Of a stretch of 64,000 bases of DNA, positions 51,431 through 64,000 are shown piece by piece (the first letter of the stretch is position 1; every line of letters starts with the position of its first letter). The position numbers were made by a program, and so were the translations under genes. Source of the DNA: Gorsachius magnificus (lineage: Eukaryota; Chordata; Aves; Pelecaniformes; Ardeidae). Under the pieces are notes generated by a model that had not been told where the DNA came from, did no database searches, and saw nothing but the letters and a program-made list of their open reading frames with translations. The DNA lies in the NCBI GenBank assembly GCA_034008185.1, contig CM067084.1, positions 44,715,099 through 44,779,098 on the forward strand. Direction: 5' to 3'.

Positions 51431-53179
51431 TTCAATGTTAGTATTGAAAGTAACTGTTCAAAACTAGTAATCCGCATTATATACAGCTATATATAATAAA
51501 ACTTTCTGACTAGAGTCTTCTATCTGCTGCTCCATTCAATCTGAAATATTCTCTAGACTTCTTCAAGACTGAGGACTTTATATAATAATTTGAAAAGCAT
51601 AGGCCTTGAAACTTACGATGGCAGAGACATGGCAAAGGTAGTCAACAGTAATGCAGAAAAAAGACCATATATTTGTTCAGTTCCTTTTCAGAGACGCCAC
51701 TTGAAAAGAGAAGCTATGAAAGTACATTTAAGTTCATTCACACCAATGTAATTCCAGGCTCCCTGGTCACAAAGGCTGCTGATGCTCAGAGATAACCCTG
51801 CACATGCTAATAACATTATTCAGAGATCATGAAGAAAAGACAAGTTCATGCAGCAATACTCCTTTCAATCAACCTCATGCTGAGAACCATTTATTACCAT
51901 AACATATGACACAGAAAATCTAAAGAGGCAGTAAGGGGTAAATTTTCAGATTATCACATGCCATTCTAGCTGTGACTTTCTCATTAACTTTAAAAGAGTC
52001 ATGTGGCTCAGATCAGCTCAAAGCTATGAAATGTACCCCTACACATGCCCCAGAATAAACCTCTAACAAACATAATAATTTTCCGTATTTCACTTAATTT
52101 CTATAAAATAACAAAAGCCACCAACTAAGCAGACTGTTCACAAATTTGCTTTAAACTGCAGACAGCCTCGCATTGTGTTTAAGATGACCTTGTAGTATTC
52201 ATGGGTACAAGCCTCAGCTCTTCAGCAATTTCAGGTCAGTAAGGAATATTAGAAAAGAGAAACTTCTGGTCTTAATACACCAGTAATGATCCTACACTGT
52301 ACAGTTAGTAGTGGTTAGTATTTATTTCCTTTGACTCAAAGAAGCTTTGCAAAATACAGTTAATGAGAAATAATATATATATATCTAGAAACGTAACTAA
52401 AAGAATGTAGACATAAATACAAAGAACCAATTCTTTATTAGATAGACACCTTAAGGTGGTGTATAGGTTTATGCATTCAAAATGAGGATGTAAGAAGGAT
52501 ATGCCAACTTCTTTATCCTTTCTGTTCAAACAGAAAGTTCTTTACTCCTGCCTACCCAAAGCTTGCTGTCTATTATATGCTCACAGGCCATAATTATTTC
52601 AAAAATAGACTTTTGAGAAAATAACATAATTAGTCCAGTGCAGCTGGTATAAAAATTACTGGCAGGAGTAGTAGTATCATTAAAAAATTGGAACTAAATC
52701 ATACCAGCTATACTCCAGGGCAAGTTAAACACACAGAACCCCTAGTAAATATTTTAGAATCCAGGATAGTACACACTGAGGAGATGCAATTTTTTTTTTT
52801 AATACCACTGATCCAGACTCAACAGAAAAACTTCTCTGCCAAAATGGAACAATAGTGCAGTCTAGTTTATAGAAGTTTAGTAAGGTGATTTGCTTTGATT
52901 CTTAAATAGAGTTAGACTGCATTAGAAGTTTTAGAAGGCAGGTTTGCCTGAGTCATGCTAGAATTTCATGTTAGAATTTCAATTTTCATTTCAGATATTT
53001 TCTTCTCTCATAATTACAAGGAAAAAAGTTTGAAATTAGGAACTGGAATGCAAACTAATTTATAATATCTGTGTGAGTCTTTAAGAACTGTGATATAGTA
53101 GTTTTCTCAGATTAGAAGTGTCCTCTAGTTGTGTCTTTCTTGATTCAGGAGCCTAGCATGGGATGCTCTTAGAACTGAC
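51431..53179. other. Non-genic stretch
   Basis: No gene, RNA gene or repeat is supported here. Confidence 0.6.
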
Positions 53180-54292
53180 ATAGAATCATAGAATCACCTC
53201 GGTTGGAAAAGACCTTTAAGATCATTGAGTCCAACCGTTAACCTAGCACTGCCATCCCACCACGAAACCATGTCCCTAAACACCTCATCTATCCTTCTTT
53301 TAAATACCTCCAGGGATGAGGACTCCACCACCTCCCTGGGCAGCCCATTCCAGAGCCTGACAACCCTCTCGGTGAAGAAGTTTTTCCTAATGTCTAGCCT
53401 AAACCTGCCCTGGCGCAGCTTCAAGCCATTCCCCCTCGTCCTATCATCTGTTACCAGGGAGAAGAGGCCGACCCCCACCTCACTACAGCCTCCTTTTAGG
53501 TAGTTGTAGAGGGCGATCAGGTCTCCCCTCAGCCTCCTCTTCTCCAGACTAAACAACCCCAGTTCCCTCAGCCGCTCCTCGTATGACTTGTGTTCCAGAC
53601 CCCTCACCAGCTTGGTTGCTCTCCTCTGGACCTGTTCCAGCAAGGCAACATCTTTCTTGTAGCGAGGGGCCCAAAACTGAACACAGTATTCGAGGTGCAG
53701 CCTCACCAGCACCGAGTACAGGGGCACAATCACTTCCCTACTCCTGCTGGTCACACTATTCCTGATACAGGCCAGGATGCCATTGGCCTTCTTGGCCACC
53801 TGGGCACACTGCTGGCTCATATTCAGCCGGCTGTCAATCAGTACCCCCAGGTTATTTTCCACCAGGCAGCTTTCCAGCCACTCTTCCCCAAGCCTGTAGC
53901 GCTGCATGGGGTTGTTGTGACCAAAGTGCAGGACCCAGCACTTGGCCTTCTTGAACCTCATACAATTGGCCTCAGCCCATCGATCCAGCCTGTCCAGGTC
54001 CCTTTGCAGAGCCCTCCTCCCCTCCAGCAGATCAACACTACCACCCAGTTTGGTGTCATCTGCAAATTTACTGAGGGCACACTCAATCCCCTCATCCAGG
54101 TCATTGATAAAGATATTAAACAAGACTGGCCCTAGAACTGAGCCCTGGGGGACACCGCTTGTGACCGGCCGCCAACTGGATTTAGCTCCATTCACCACGA
54201 CTCTCTGGGCTTGGCCACCCAGCCAGTTTTTAACCCAGCAAAGAGTACATCCATCTAGGCCATGAGCTGCCAGCTTCTCCAGGAGAATGCTT
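53180..54292 (-). mobile_element. 5'-truncated CR1 LINE with open ORF2 end
   Basis: A minus-strand CR1 copy of about 1.1 kb. The left end (ATAGAATCATAGAATCACC) is the reverse of the terminal repeat, then a 3' UTR hairpin region and the C-terminal 60-70 percent of reverse transcriptase plus the ORF2 tail. It is cut at the 5' side at about 54292, just upstream of [14 protein letters not shown]. It differs in sequence from the plus-strand copy at 1.2-4.6 kb (for example [20 protein letters not shown]), so it belongs to another subfamily. The open frame over the whole fragment suggests a younger insertion or little decay. No target duplication was identified. Confidence 0.95.
53194..54198 (-). 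CDS. CR1 ORF2 C-terminal fragment, uninterrupted
   Basis: The 334-codon frame encodes the last part of the CR1 reverse transcriptase and the C-terminal domain. [14 protein letters not shown] (residues 17-30) is followed by the second catalytic block [12 protein letters not shown] with both aspartates intact, then [72 protein letters not shown] and [22 protein letters not shown]. The first catalytic block (YLDFCKAFD) lies upstream of the truncation and is absent, so no active enzyme results. The frame is open further back to about 54290; the start used here is only the first in-frame GTG. The frame runs through the usual stop position (now TCG at 53263-53265) and ends inside the 3' tail. No promoter is visible. 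Confidence 0.88.
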   Translation of the reverse strand: MVNGAKSSWRPVTSGVPQGSVLGPVLFNIFINDLDEGIECALSKFADDTKLGGSVDLLEGRRALQRDLDRLDRWAEANCMRFKKAKCWVLHFGHNNPMQRYRLGEEWLESCLVENNLGVLIDSRLNMSQQCAQVAKKANGILACIRNSVTSRSREVIVPLYSVLVRLHLEYCVQFWAPRYKKDVALLEQVQRRATKLVRGLEHKSYEERLRELGLFSLEKRRLRGDLIALYNYLKGGCSEVGVGLFSLVTDDRTRGNGLKLRQGRFRLDIRKNFFTERVVRLWNGLPREVVESSSLEVFKRRIDEVFRDMVSWWDGSARLTVGLNDLKGLFQPR

Positions 54293-55534
54293 ACACCCTA
54301 AATTATACTTCTGGTCATGTCTATTTAGATGCTTCAAACCCCAAAAGAAATTACATTTCTAGAAATGCTAGTATCTTATGTTTAGTCTTCCCAAGTGCTT
54401 AAGGTCTACTTCTGGCCATGTGTGCAAGTGCATCAGTTTTTTTAAGGCTGAGGAGTTTCTGAATTTGCTCGGGGCAACATGGGATTGCTACACCTGAAAG
54501 GTCTGAAGGAGTCAATCTGGAAATTGCATTTTGAGCTTATTTATCTGGTCTGACACCAGTCTATCACCAAAATCTGACAGACAGAAAGAGTGCCAACTTA
54601 AACATTAACCTAACTAGTACACAAAATAGTCTGTGTTCAATGATCTTGATTGCCTTCAGATGTTCAGTCACATACCTCCATAGTGACGAGAAGGGCTGAA
54701 GTGAAGGGAAATTCCTGACTGAAATCTTTGTGCCATGGAGAGCTGGAGTTTCACTACGTGAGAGGGAAAGAGAATGTCCCTTTGGGTATCAGAAATCTTA
54801 CAGGTTAGATACGTGTTTTGGCAGTCCCTGCCCCGTATTGTCATAAATGCCCTGAAGAGAGGGAGCAATAGCCCAGGAGAGAGGACAAGTAACCCAGCAT
54901 ATCAAGGAACAGCATCTGGCCCCAGTGGTCAGTTAGGAGACACTGAAGTAAACAGTTCTTGATTTCAACCACACCATATGAACATGTTCTAGAAAGTATA
55001 TATATTGCATAGGCCCAAGATATCTCTTTATTTAAAGCTGACTATTTTTATGACAAAGTAGAGAAATCTGAGCCTAAGATATATATTTTTTGACTTTTCT
55101 TCCTTTTCTTTCTTTCTGCAGTTATACTAATAAATAATATCAATTTTGCTTCATTTTTTTCTTCCATCTACCCATTCTATTTGTCTTTTCATCCTACTTG
55201 CTTTTTGTTTATCCTGATTTCTTCCTCTTCTTTCCTCCATACCTTTTTATATATTCACATATATTTTCTTCCCCGTCTGTGTCTTTCATGTGTGAACATT
55301 ATTATAGCTGCCACTGCATTTTTACTGCTCATGAAAAATAAACACTTGAGAAATAATCACTGCACAGTGGCCAAACAGAAGTCAATCAGTCCTGTAAATA
55401 CTACTTTTGTGGAATGAGCATGGTCAGATCAGTGCTAGAAATGTAGTGAGACCAATTCATCTACCTCAATTTTTTTCCTCTACAGAAACATTGCTGTGGT
55501 TGTTTCATACTTTGGAGTCCATGCAGAATTTATC

Positions 55535-55553
55535 TTTTTTTTTTTTTTTTTTT
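55535..55553 (+). repeat. (T)19 homopolymer
   Basis: Nineteen T in a row. No retrotransposon head or target duplication was found next to it. Confidence 0.9.
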
Positions 55554-56100
55554 AAGCTCCTTCTCTTTCGTGCTTCTACTTTATGAAAAACAGACTTCTG
55601 TCATAAAGACTTTCAAAGTCATATTCATCCATGTGTTAAGACTTGTCTGCAAGCTTTCTTTTTCTACATCAATGACACATACAGTTTTCTTTTCTCTTGA
55701 ACACTTTTTGTTCTTCCTATTTTATAATGCATGCAGAGTTGTTTTATAAAGACTCATCAAAGTCACCACTGTTCTACATTTATCTGCATTGAACTGTCTT
55801 TGTCATTTATTAGTCTTTTAAATGTTCTTTATATTTTATATCTAGTTACATTCTCTTTCATTATTTACTGTTCCTCTATCATCTCTTTCTGATTCACGCT
55901 ACCCTGCTCTTTGTCTTTAATTTTCTGGGCCTCAAATACTTTCAACTAAATCTTCAAAGTCAAAAGTCTTAGCTTAGCACTGATTTTATTGTAAGTTAGT
56001 AATGTGACTTTTTATTAATTAACATTATTTGAATCAGCACACCCTTTCCTGCTTTGGGAAGCTAAAAGCAGGCTTTTGAGGGACTATGTGAGGGTATATC

Positions 56101-56190
56101 CATGAAATTCCCATTGATTTTGATGGGAATTGTAGTGGTGTAATTCAGAGATAAGCTTTGACACTTCAAATTGAGGATCTAACAGTGCAT
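56101..56190. repeat. Likely ancient amniote interspersed repeat, decayed
   Basis: A 9-bp perfect inverted repeat, AATTCCCAT / ATGGGAATT (56106-56114 and 56123-56131), is followed by AGTGGTGTAATTCAGAG and AAATTGAGGATCTAACA. This resembles, from memory, the old palindromic repeat with a CATTGACTTCAATGG centre and a GCTGAGGATCTGGCC arm found across amniotes. Diverged; family not named. Confidence 0.45.
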
Positions 56191-58280
56191 TTAATAAAAT
56201 GACCGCCCACTCTAGATCCTAACTGCTAAATTCTGCCCTTGAGCCAACATGCAGCTTCCAGTGGTTCAGAGTGTGTGGCATGCCAAAACAAAGGGTAAAG
56301 TTTTGCCCGCAGAATATGCAATCAGACTTACAAGATCAAGCACTTTCATTTGCTTTTGGTTAACACTAATAAGAATTACTTACAGACATGGATCAGGACA
56401 GTAAATCTTTTCAATGATTCATATTTTTTATGCATCTCTGATGATGGTAGCAAGGTCTGCTCAGCTTGCTCATCAATCCCTTTATCATGTGAACAGAAAA
56501 ATAGTTCTGTCTCATTCATTAGTTAGTCTGCCATTTAGTCAGTGGCAGACGACCCTGGGTAAAGTTGTTCTACCTGGCAAGGTGGAATATGGGAAAGAGC
56601 TGTTACATTACTCTTCAATGATATAAAACCTATGAGGCAAAGAACGAGATTAGGAGGTATATTTGCACAGCAAGTACTTTTAAGAACATTTCCATCCATA
56701 TTGGATTTTTTACTCAGTTGTGAAGTTTACTACAAATACTGTGCCAAAATCACAGCCTTGCGCTGAAGTCTCCAAGAATGCTGAATATGATATGGTTGAC
56801 TAGCAAAACAACTCCCTTACAAGTCTTGCAGATGAGACAGACATTTAAGAATTTTGCTCTACAGAAGTTGCTGTCTTTTTTGTGTATGTGCACATGCTAG
56901 TGCACGTGTACACAGTCACAGAGTTCATCAGTCAGAACAGTAAAAAAGCCAAATATATTAGCAACAGTATTTTTTTCATCCAGGACATTTTGCAGTTCTC
57001 ACTTGTTGATTTTTTTCTTTTAATTTGTATCCTGCCATGATCCTAAAGAAGTTGTAAGAAGATGGAAGGTACCTCTCGCTTCCTTTGCTGTGTCTCATTG
57101 AAATTGTTGTGGTGCGATTCTTTCTTCTCTCAGTTTCCTATTTATTTATTTATTTGTTGGATCATTATAGCCAGGAATGTTAGCAAAAGTATTATGATGG
57201 TTGGATAATCTGAAGATTTATCTAAGAGACAATCCTTCTCCTCTACTGTAATAAAGAAAATACATGCTCATACAGTTCTGGAAGATAAACTATTTTTTAG
57301 TGTCTCTCATTTTTACCAGAATTCATTTTAAAATGTTAACAAAATTGGCATGATATTTAAATATAAAATGTAGGCTGTCAGAAAAGACATTGTTATTTTT
57401 TGAAATTAGGGTGGAAACATACAGCAAAGAATAATTTGGTACTGGTTTCTGCTATCGTTTTATAGAAACTAAGCAAGAATCTCCAGAAGTCACCCATTTG
57501 AAGCCTCATTTTTTTCACAAGGATTTTAAAATCAATCTCATTTTGTGTAGTTTTTGTAACAAAATTTGACAGATTTCCCTCAAATAACTACTGACATTAA
57601 TAACATATAAAAGAAAAAATGTATCTCTATCTCTAAGTATTCAGGCTGCCCTACATTTATTGAAAACTTGGTTATTATTTTCAGTTGTGTAGTTGTCTAC
57701 TCATTAGCAATATTTACTAATAAATTTATAAATTTTATTGCTGTTTAATTCCTTCTTTTTACTGCAGCAAAACTTTCCATAACTTTAGAAGGTGTGAGAT
57801 TCACCATCCATTTCAAAAGCACTGAAACCATCAAAGACACAGCTTATGAAGGCATCAACCCATTAATTTCCTGAGGTCTTTGGTGAGAATTCCTGCAGTT
57901 CATAAAAAAGGTTAAATGCCTCTTCCACACTAGCAGGATCAAGTGGATGGGGGGGACCAAGGCAGGCATTGCTGTAGGTTTAGGTTAAGAGAGAACTGGA
58001 TTTACTAACTTTGCAGTTAACCTCTCCTCAGTGGAGAGGTTGTGGACTGCACATGTAGAGTGCAATACTTGTCAGGAGGAATATTTGTTCCTACTTTGAT
58101 TCCTCTTGACCTCTTCTTTTCCTTGTTTTGGGACTTCGTTCTTTTCAAAGCTCAGCTAGCCTTGTTTAGTATGTGCACATGATTAGTATCCCACTTTTAC
58201 TGACTATGCATGTTTGGAGGCAAACAGATCCTTGTACCTTCCCAAGAGTACATTCTCCTTTATTTTCAAGGTTGAACAGA

Positions 58281-58316
58281 GAACGATTCAAAGAACCATT
58301 CAGAGAACCATTCAAA
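58281..58316 (+). repeat. Three 12-bp tandem units
   Basis: GAACGATTCAAA, GAACCATTCAGA and GAACCATTCAAA are adjacent. The 12-base length keeps frame and gives a four-residue repeat in a short open frame that is otherwise unremarkable. Confidence 0.93.
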
Positions 58317-58514
58317 AGTTCAATGAAAATTAATTTAAATATTGAGCTTTGTTCTTCATAGTTTTCCACTTTCCATCTTCTGGAGTTATATACATGCATT
58401 GTAACCATCTGCAGGACTCATAGACAGTAGAAACACAAATAAATATACTCTAGAATCTAGGTCTACTCTTATCCTTGAAATTGAATACTGAAAATCTCAT
58501 TTGTGAATTTAATG

Positions 58515-58553
58515 GAATAGAGTAGAATAGAATAGAATAGAATAGAACAGAAT
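58515..58553 (+). repeat. (GAATA)n pentamer microsatellite
   Basis: About seven GAATA-type units, with single variants (GAGTA, GAACA). Confidence 0.92.
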
Positions 58554-59949
58554 ATTTTCATCAAAAATCTCTTCCCCCCCACTTTAATTATTAATCTTCA
58601 ATAGCAAAATTATATCATAAACTCTTACAAGAAATCTTTTACATGTGAACTTAGTCTCATTACAAAAGGAAATTACTTCTAAAAACTAAGATCTCTATAC
58701 TAGGAATTATGTCTGAATTGTAAGAAGTATGACATCTTGTATGTGTGAGTTTCACAAGGTCTCACTTCTTTTAACAAAATTATGAATATTTTTTGAGTGT
58801 CTATGTCATATGGTACAGTAAGGAGGTTGAAACTGTTATGCAATACAGAGAATTAGAAACTGTATATGATGCAGCTGTGTAGGACATACTTTGTAAATAG
58901 AATCAATATTCCTCTGAGACGAACTTCTATAAAAATTTCTTTCTAATCAAATTTTCCATCCCAAATTATTAGGTGTATTCAATACCCAGTTATTGCATGC
59001 TCTATCAGTTGAACAAAACAGCGTAATTTAAAGTAAAAAGATCTATGCAGAACGATTTCTAAAAGAACCAGGGACAATCAAGCATTAGAATTTTCTGCAA
59101 AAATGCTATGCAGTATATTGCCTTTGAAAATGAGGAAAAGAAAATTATTGCTCAAATAGTTTTAAAAGAAATTGATCATATTTATATTCCAGCTGATTAT
59201 AGTATTAAAGGGTGATGATGAAAACAAGACCTTTTCTGAAAAATGTCTGGAGCAGTGAAAAGTGTCTCTGCGCCCAGACCACATAATGTAGGGTTAATTC
59301 TTTGCCTATGCAGTTGCAGATTTGATATGGCTGTATTCAGAACTTGCTTCATCCTCCTTTCCCAAAACTATGGTCAATAACCAGTGCAAATTTTCTTAAT
59401 ATAATGCAAAACAATGCTCCCATTAGTAGTTAATAGTGCTCCCCAGATAATAGTGTTTACCACCTCATATGCATATATCATTTCTCTATACTTGAGGATA
59501 TTTTGACTTTCAGTAGACTCCTGCACTGTGTCTCAGCTTTCTCTCTCCATATTGAAGTTTGGCAATAAATATTGGCTTGTGACATTTAAATGTGCCTACT
59601 TTTGATGTTACAAAGATGGAATCTCTTAGCAGACAGTTTTTAAAGACATTTGTCTGTCACCATTTCTCTGAGACATCTAATTGCATGTTACTTTTAACTT
59701 GAATGGAATGAAAGATGTAAGCATTTGCCTAAAATTAAGCATATTTAACTAGACTGCAAGTGAACACTGTAAGAGAAAGATATTTTCTCTCAGAGAGCTT
59801 TAAGTTGATGAATGCACTTTTTTTTTCATTTTTTAAAGGAAGATGGTATTAAATAGTACATATTTTACACAATAATAAGTCAAAAAATAATAATTAACTC
59901 ATACTAAGAGATAACAACAGACATCAATAACTAGTTAATTTTGTAAGTG

Positions 59950-59984
59950 ATGCACATGTGCATGCGTGCATGCGTGCATGTATA
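59950..59984. repeat. 35-bp alternating purine-pyrimidine tract
   Basis: Strict alternation over 35 bases built largely from TGCA and TGCG steps, a composition favourable to Z-DNA under negative supercoiling. Confidence 0.9.
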
Positions 59985-62900
59985 GTGAGGAGCCAAATAA
60001 AAAATAAATAAAAAATTAATACTTTCCATATAACAATAATTTCCATGTAAAATAACCAAAAGAGAGTACCTGTAAGGACTATAAACCTTTATTGTGAATT
60101 GTCTTATTGCACTAGGTCATTGTGAAAAGGAGAAATGGAGGAAGAATGTGTTTAATGCAGAAGCTATCTGGATCAGATAGCATTACATCACTTTGGCAAC
60201 ACAGTTGGTGAACTTGTAAGAGTTCTCATGAAATCAAATGTACAGGTGGATGGTGGGTGGCAGTCATGTAATATAAGATTTTAGAAATTTGTACTTCTCC
60301 AAGGGAAAAATGTAAAATATCCCTTTTCATAGCCACAATTATATTCTTACAAAAACATGGATTATTAGCATTTCTGTTACTGTAATTCCATTGTCTCCCC
60401 CTGAGTTCCAGAAAATGTTTCCTTTTTATAATACCTTTCATTTTGGCTATTTCTGTCAGGCCTGTAATTGCAGGGTCATTCCATTCTACATTTTCCTCAG
60501 ACATCCTTTGTTTCTGACTGGCAAATAAAGATGGCTTTAATTTTTATTATGGAGTATCCCTAAGGACTGTGTATTGGAAGAATTTATAGTTTATTGTTTC
60601 CAAAATTCACAGAGCTTTAAGAAAAATAATCCAAAAGCAAAAGTAAAATGAAAGAAAGTCAGAAGTTTCTAAGACAGTCACAGAAAGATTATTATTTATG
60701 CAAGAGTGCTGGCATTCTATTACTCTCACTGTTAAAGCATATAAAATATAATGCCTATTGCTACAGCATGGAGGAAAACAACTACTCTGAGAGTCTTATG
60801 TTAAAAATCAGAGATTAATAAATTGATACTGAATTTTTTCCACCTTCATAGCAGGAAAAATTCTTGCATCTGTGTAGTCTTCCAATAGAGTTATATCATA
60901 GCCTGAAATCTGGAAAAAGTTTAAAAAGCAAATAAAATGCATTATTGTAGTAAATAGATAAGACATAAATATCAGTTTTAGACAGTCTGAAAATACACAT
61001 TTATCGTCCATGAAAATCAACTGTTATATGGTATACACAAATCATTAAAGAAATAGCATAAAGGTGTATAACCATTTCAATAGGGACAGGATTGTCTGAA
61101 TTCATGTAAAATATGTCTTGTAGCAGAATATAGAAAGCAAAGACTTTTCTGTCACCTGGCACTGTCACTTCGTGACTAATTCCTAGAGATAATACAGAAT
61201 TGTATCTATTTCATTCCATTGCAATCTATTTTCTTTAAATTTCAGCATTAAAGGAAGCGAAAGACAGTTCTTTATACTAATTTAGTTTTCATTTCTTCAT
61301 ATACATATATGTTATTGCAAGTGTATACATTAATATAAAGTAGTATATCTGGGTCCAAGATACAAGTCATGTGAAACAGTAAAATAATTGGTCAAAACTA
61401 TTCTTTTAAACACAAATGATGTTATATCAGTGCTAGTAAAAAGTTTCTAGAATCTGCCGGTTTCCTTAAAGATGAGCTAGGACTTCAATCCATCACATTT
61501 CATTTTGTTTATCTCTTTTGAAGAAATGTATTATGTATCTTGGTCAGACACTGCCTTTTTTTATTATTATTTATTCACCATAACACCATTTTAAGCAGGT
61601 AATAATTATTTTGAGTGATTTAGTATAAGTGACTGCAGCTTATGTCAGTTTCCATTAATCAATGACAAAATGCAAAATTTGCCATTTTCACCATGATCAA
61701 CCCATTACAATTCTCTTTTCTTCAGGGTTGATATAAGATGTGACTAACTGATTTATTTTTTTTTTTAATGACAAAAACAATTACATTTATGTGACACATA
61801 ATTTTTATCATATAGGTCTTTGTAACAAAAATATTGGATATTAGCATTGCTCTAAGTTGGTAGAAAAAAAGTAAAATTATGTGAACATGAGAAAGCAAGG
61901 AGAATAATATCCTAAAGGTAGGGTTCTTAAATGCCAAGTGCCCTTTCTCAGCCTCAACCATTCATTCTGAAAATGGCCTATCAAAAAGGCTTAGAGGGAG
62001 CAGTTTAATTACTGTTCCTTTGACATATGTAATATATTTTCAGAAGCAGGCCCATACATTTATTTAAGGCCAAATGTTGTACAACAAAACTGTCCTCAGA
62101 GGTATTTCATTCTATCATCCTATTTTTTTTCCACCTGGCTTACAGTGCTATTTTTTTCAATAACTATGTCATTTCTAGAGACATTTTAAAATGAGCCTTA
62201 AATCATGTTCTCCTTTAACAGCACGTAAGCTACCTAAGCACGGTGGGAGAAAGAGAAAGGATAGTGTAAATAATCACAAAGTTTTTATACTTTTTTCATA
62301 AGAAAACAACCACCAACAACCCTATCCCACTCCCTACATATATCCTGCCCTGAATTCAGCTAAAAAAACCTGAAATTCTCTCCTGGATAGGGAGTCCAAT
62401 ATACTTCCACACATATACTTTTTCCCTCCCCTCTCTCAGGAATTACAGCTGTACGTTGACTGTTTCTTTAGTTTTCTGAGGTCAAAAAAGAAATGTAAAG
62501 CAGGCTGGAAGGAAGTTTTGTTAAGCAGTCAGCTCAGACACGAGTCCTGGAGGTGCTGAGCACTTCCAGAGAGGATCCAACCAGTGCAAGCCAATTTCAG
62601 GAACAGAGCTGTATATATCTGTGGTAGGAATAGATCTGCAAAAACTTTCTGCTGTTGGCACAAATTGAGCAAACTACTGTATGTTCAATTATCCATGCAC
62701 AAGAAAGGAGTGGGGGGACCTGTTGGTTTGGACAAATTATTGTGGCAAAACCTGAGTAAAGTGGGTATTTGTGAAGTTTATACAGAGGCTAAATTTAAAA
62801 AGAAATAAAAGATTAGATACATATTCCTTCCTCCCCCCCCCCAGCACCTGAACCTAGTAAATATCAAATAATTGTAAACAAATCTGGTGTATTGCCCCCA

Positions 62901-64000
62901 GCTGACATGCAGATGCTCCTATGACCTAATCCTCACAGCTATTTTTTTTTCATATCAATAGGTTGTATTAATCATATGATGCTACAAACACATTTGTCTT
63001 ATCAGCCTCTGTATGAAGGCAAACTTTGTCGCCAAAGCTGGAAAATTCAGCTTTTAGTTTCTGAGCGCCATAGTGCTCTCTCAGTATTCCATGTGTGCAG
63101 AAAAAAACCAAGTAGACTGTTTTCATTCTAACTTATCCTCCATAGCCACAGGGTCATGTTCCCAGTAATTAGAATTGCATTCAGTGAGACATTCTTCTGA
63201 ATAAGTTTTATACTGTAATTGCAAAACCTACGGAAAAAAGTAAAAAAAAAGGCCAGTATTGTAGCTCTTTCCTTTAAATTTTTTTAAATTAAACTCAATA
63301 TAGTTATTTAATGTTTTAAAAACTGAAATGAATCTGAAAAAGAAACAGATATACTTATGTTCTGAATTTAAAAATGAGTTATGGGATTGTTTTCAAATAA
63401 TAAAAAAATAAAGCTACCTAAAAGACAGATATCCAGTTTGGTGCAAATGACGGACAGTTAATATCCATTTCATCTTTTCATTTATCCATGGAGAACATAA
63501 TATAATTTTCTTTCTCTCTAGACTGTCTAGTCCAAGAAGAAAAAACTGTTTCTTGTTGTGCTTTTCTTTTCCGGATGTGTGTGATGATTAATCACTGTAT
63601 GTGTCTGGACCCCATGGTAATCTCTGTCCCTGTTTCTGTCTCTACATTCATCTTTGGCATCATGTGTTTAGTTTTAATACAGTCCGATTGATTTGTTTGC
63701 AGCTACAACACTGTTTTCATTCTCTTCCCCTCTGAAACATCTTTATAGCACAAATACAAACTTGCCCATATTCTCAAGCTGTGTAAAATTGATTCGCGAG
63801 AACAGATTGCAAAACTTAAGTGTATGGTAATACACAGCCCAGATCCACAATGCCTGCATTAAAGATGGTACAGTGGTGTTAAGAAGGATGTGATTTTTTA
63901 GGACTTTTCAAAAATTTCCTTAATCTTCACTCATTTTCATCCCAACTGTCATGAAAGAAATGGGAATCAAAATAGCTTTGTATGGTAAAAATAAAAGCAT

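Larger units (their letters stand above)
54293..64000. other. Long AT-rich non-genic stretch
   Basis: About 9.7 kb with no supported gene or RNA gene. Frames here are at most about 92 codons and unrecognised. Simple repeats, an ancient-repeat candidate and a Z-DNA-type tract are listed separately. (TTTA)4 stands at about 57138-57156. Confidence 0.6.

Noticed and set aside
55092..55122. Strong splice-acceptor-like pyrimidine tract ending in CTGCAG
   Set aside because: It sits in a general pyrimidine-rich region, and no recognisable exon or matching donor follows.
55535..55553. Poly-T as the tail of a processed pseudogene on the minus strand
   Set aside because: No gene-like sequence or target duplication is found beside it.

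Overview
This window looks like AT-rich nuclear DNA of a bird. The evidence is the repeats: four CR1 non-LTR retrotransposon copies whose 3' ends carry the short ATTCTATG-type terminal repeat typical of avian CR1, and three solo long terminal repeats of avian endogenous retroviruses. No bacterial or viral operon, ribosomal RNA, CRISPR array or recognisable multi-exon host gene is visible. It is best read as a gene-poor intergenic or long intronic segment; which of the two cannot be told from the sequence. I place it in birds with good confidence but cannot name the species.

Layout. About 1.16-4.58 kb is a long plus-strand CR1 that keeps the end of ORF1 (esterase-like domain) and nearly all of ORF2 (endonuclease and reverse transcriptase), broken by frameshifts, two stop codons and a changed catalytic residue. 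From 4.6 to 16.6 kb is mostly unannotated AT-rich DNA with one decayed tRNA-like block near 11.5 kb. From 16.6 to 27.9 kb lies a cluster of four mobile elements, all in minus orientation: a decayed LTR (16.6-17.1), a solo LTR with a perfect 5-bp target duplication (21.97-22.54), a truncated CR1 (24.9-25.4) and a 1,006-bp solo LTR with another perfect 5-bp target duplication (26.85-27.86), which contains a tandem array of about eight 40-46-bp units. From 27.9 to 38.5 kb nothing genic is seen.

A GC-richer island at about 38.6-39.5 kb holds the only non-transposon coding candidate: a minus-strand 95-codon frame beginning with a signal-anchor or signal-peptide-like segment, preceded by a TATA-like box and, further upstream, an RFX X-box-like motif. 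It is unproven. From 39.5 to 53.2 kb the DNA holds simple repeats, a 98-bp tandem duplication at 47.6-47.8 kb, a likely ancient palindromic amniote repeat near 41.7 kb and a tiny CR1 tail at 51.4 kb. At 53.18-54.29 kb is a 5'-truncated minus-strand CR1 whose ORF2 C-terminal part is still open for 334 codons with the catalytic FADD intact. The last 9.7 kb is AT-rich with microsatellites, a Z-DNA-type alternating tract and another likely ancient repeat.

No genes here visibly work together. The coding sequence that can be supported belongs to retrotransposons, and the LTRs carry their own promoter and polyadenylation signals but no internal retroviral genes. Comparisons with family consensus sequences are from memory and are marked as such.
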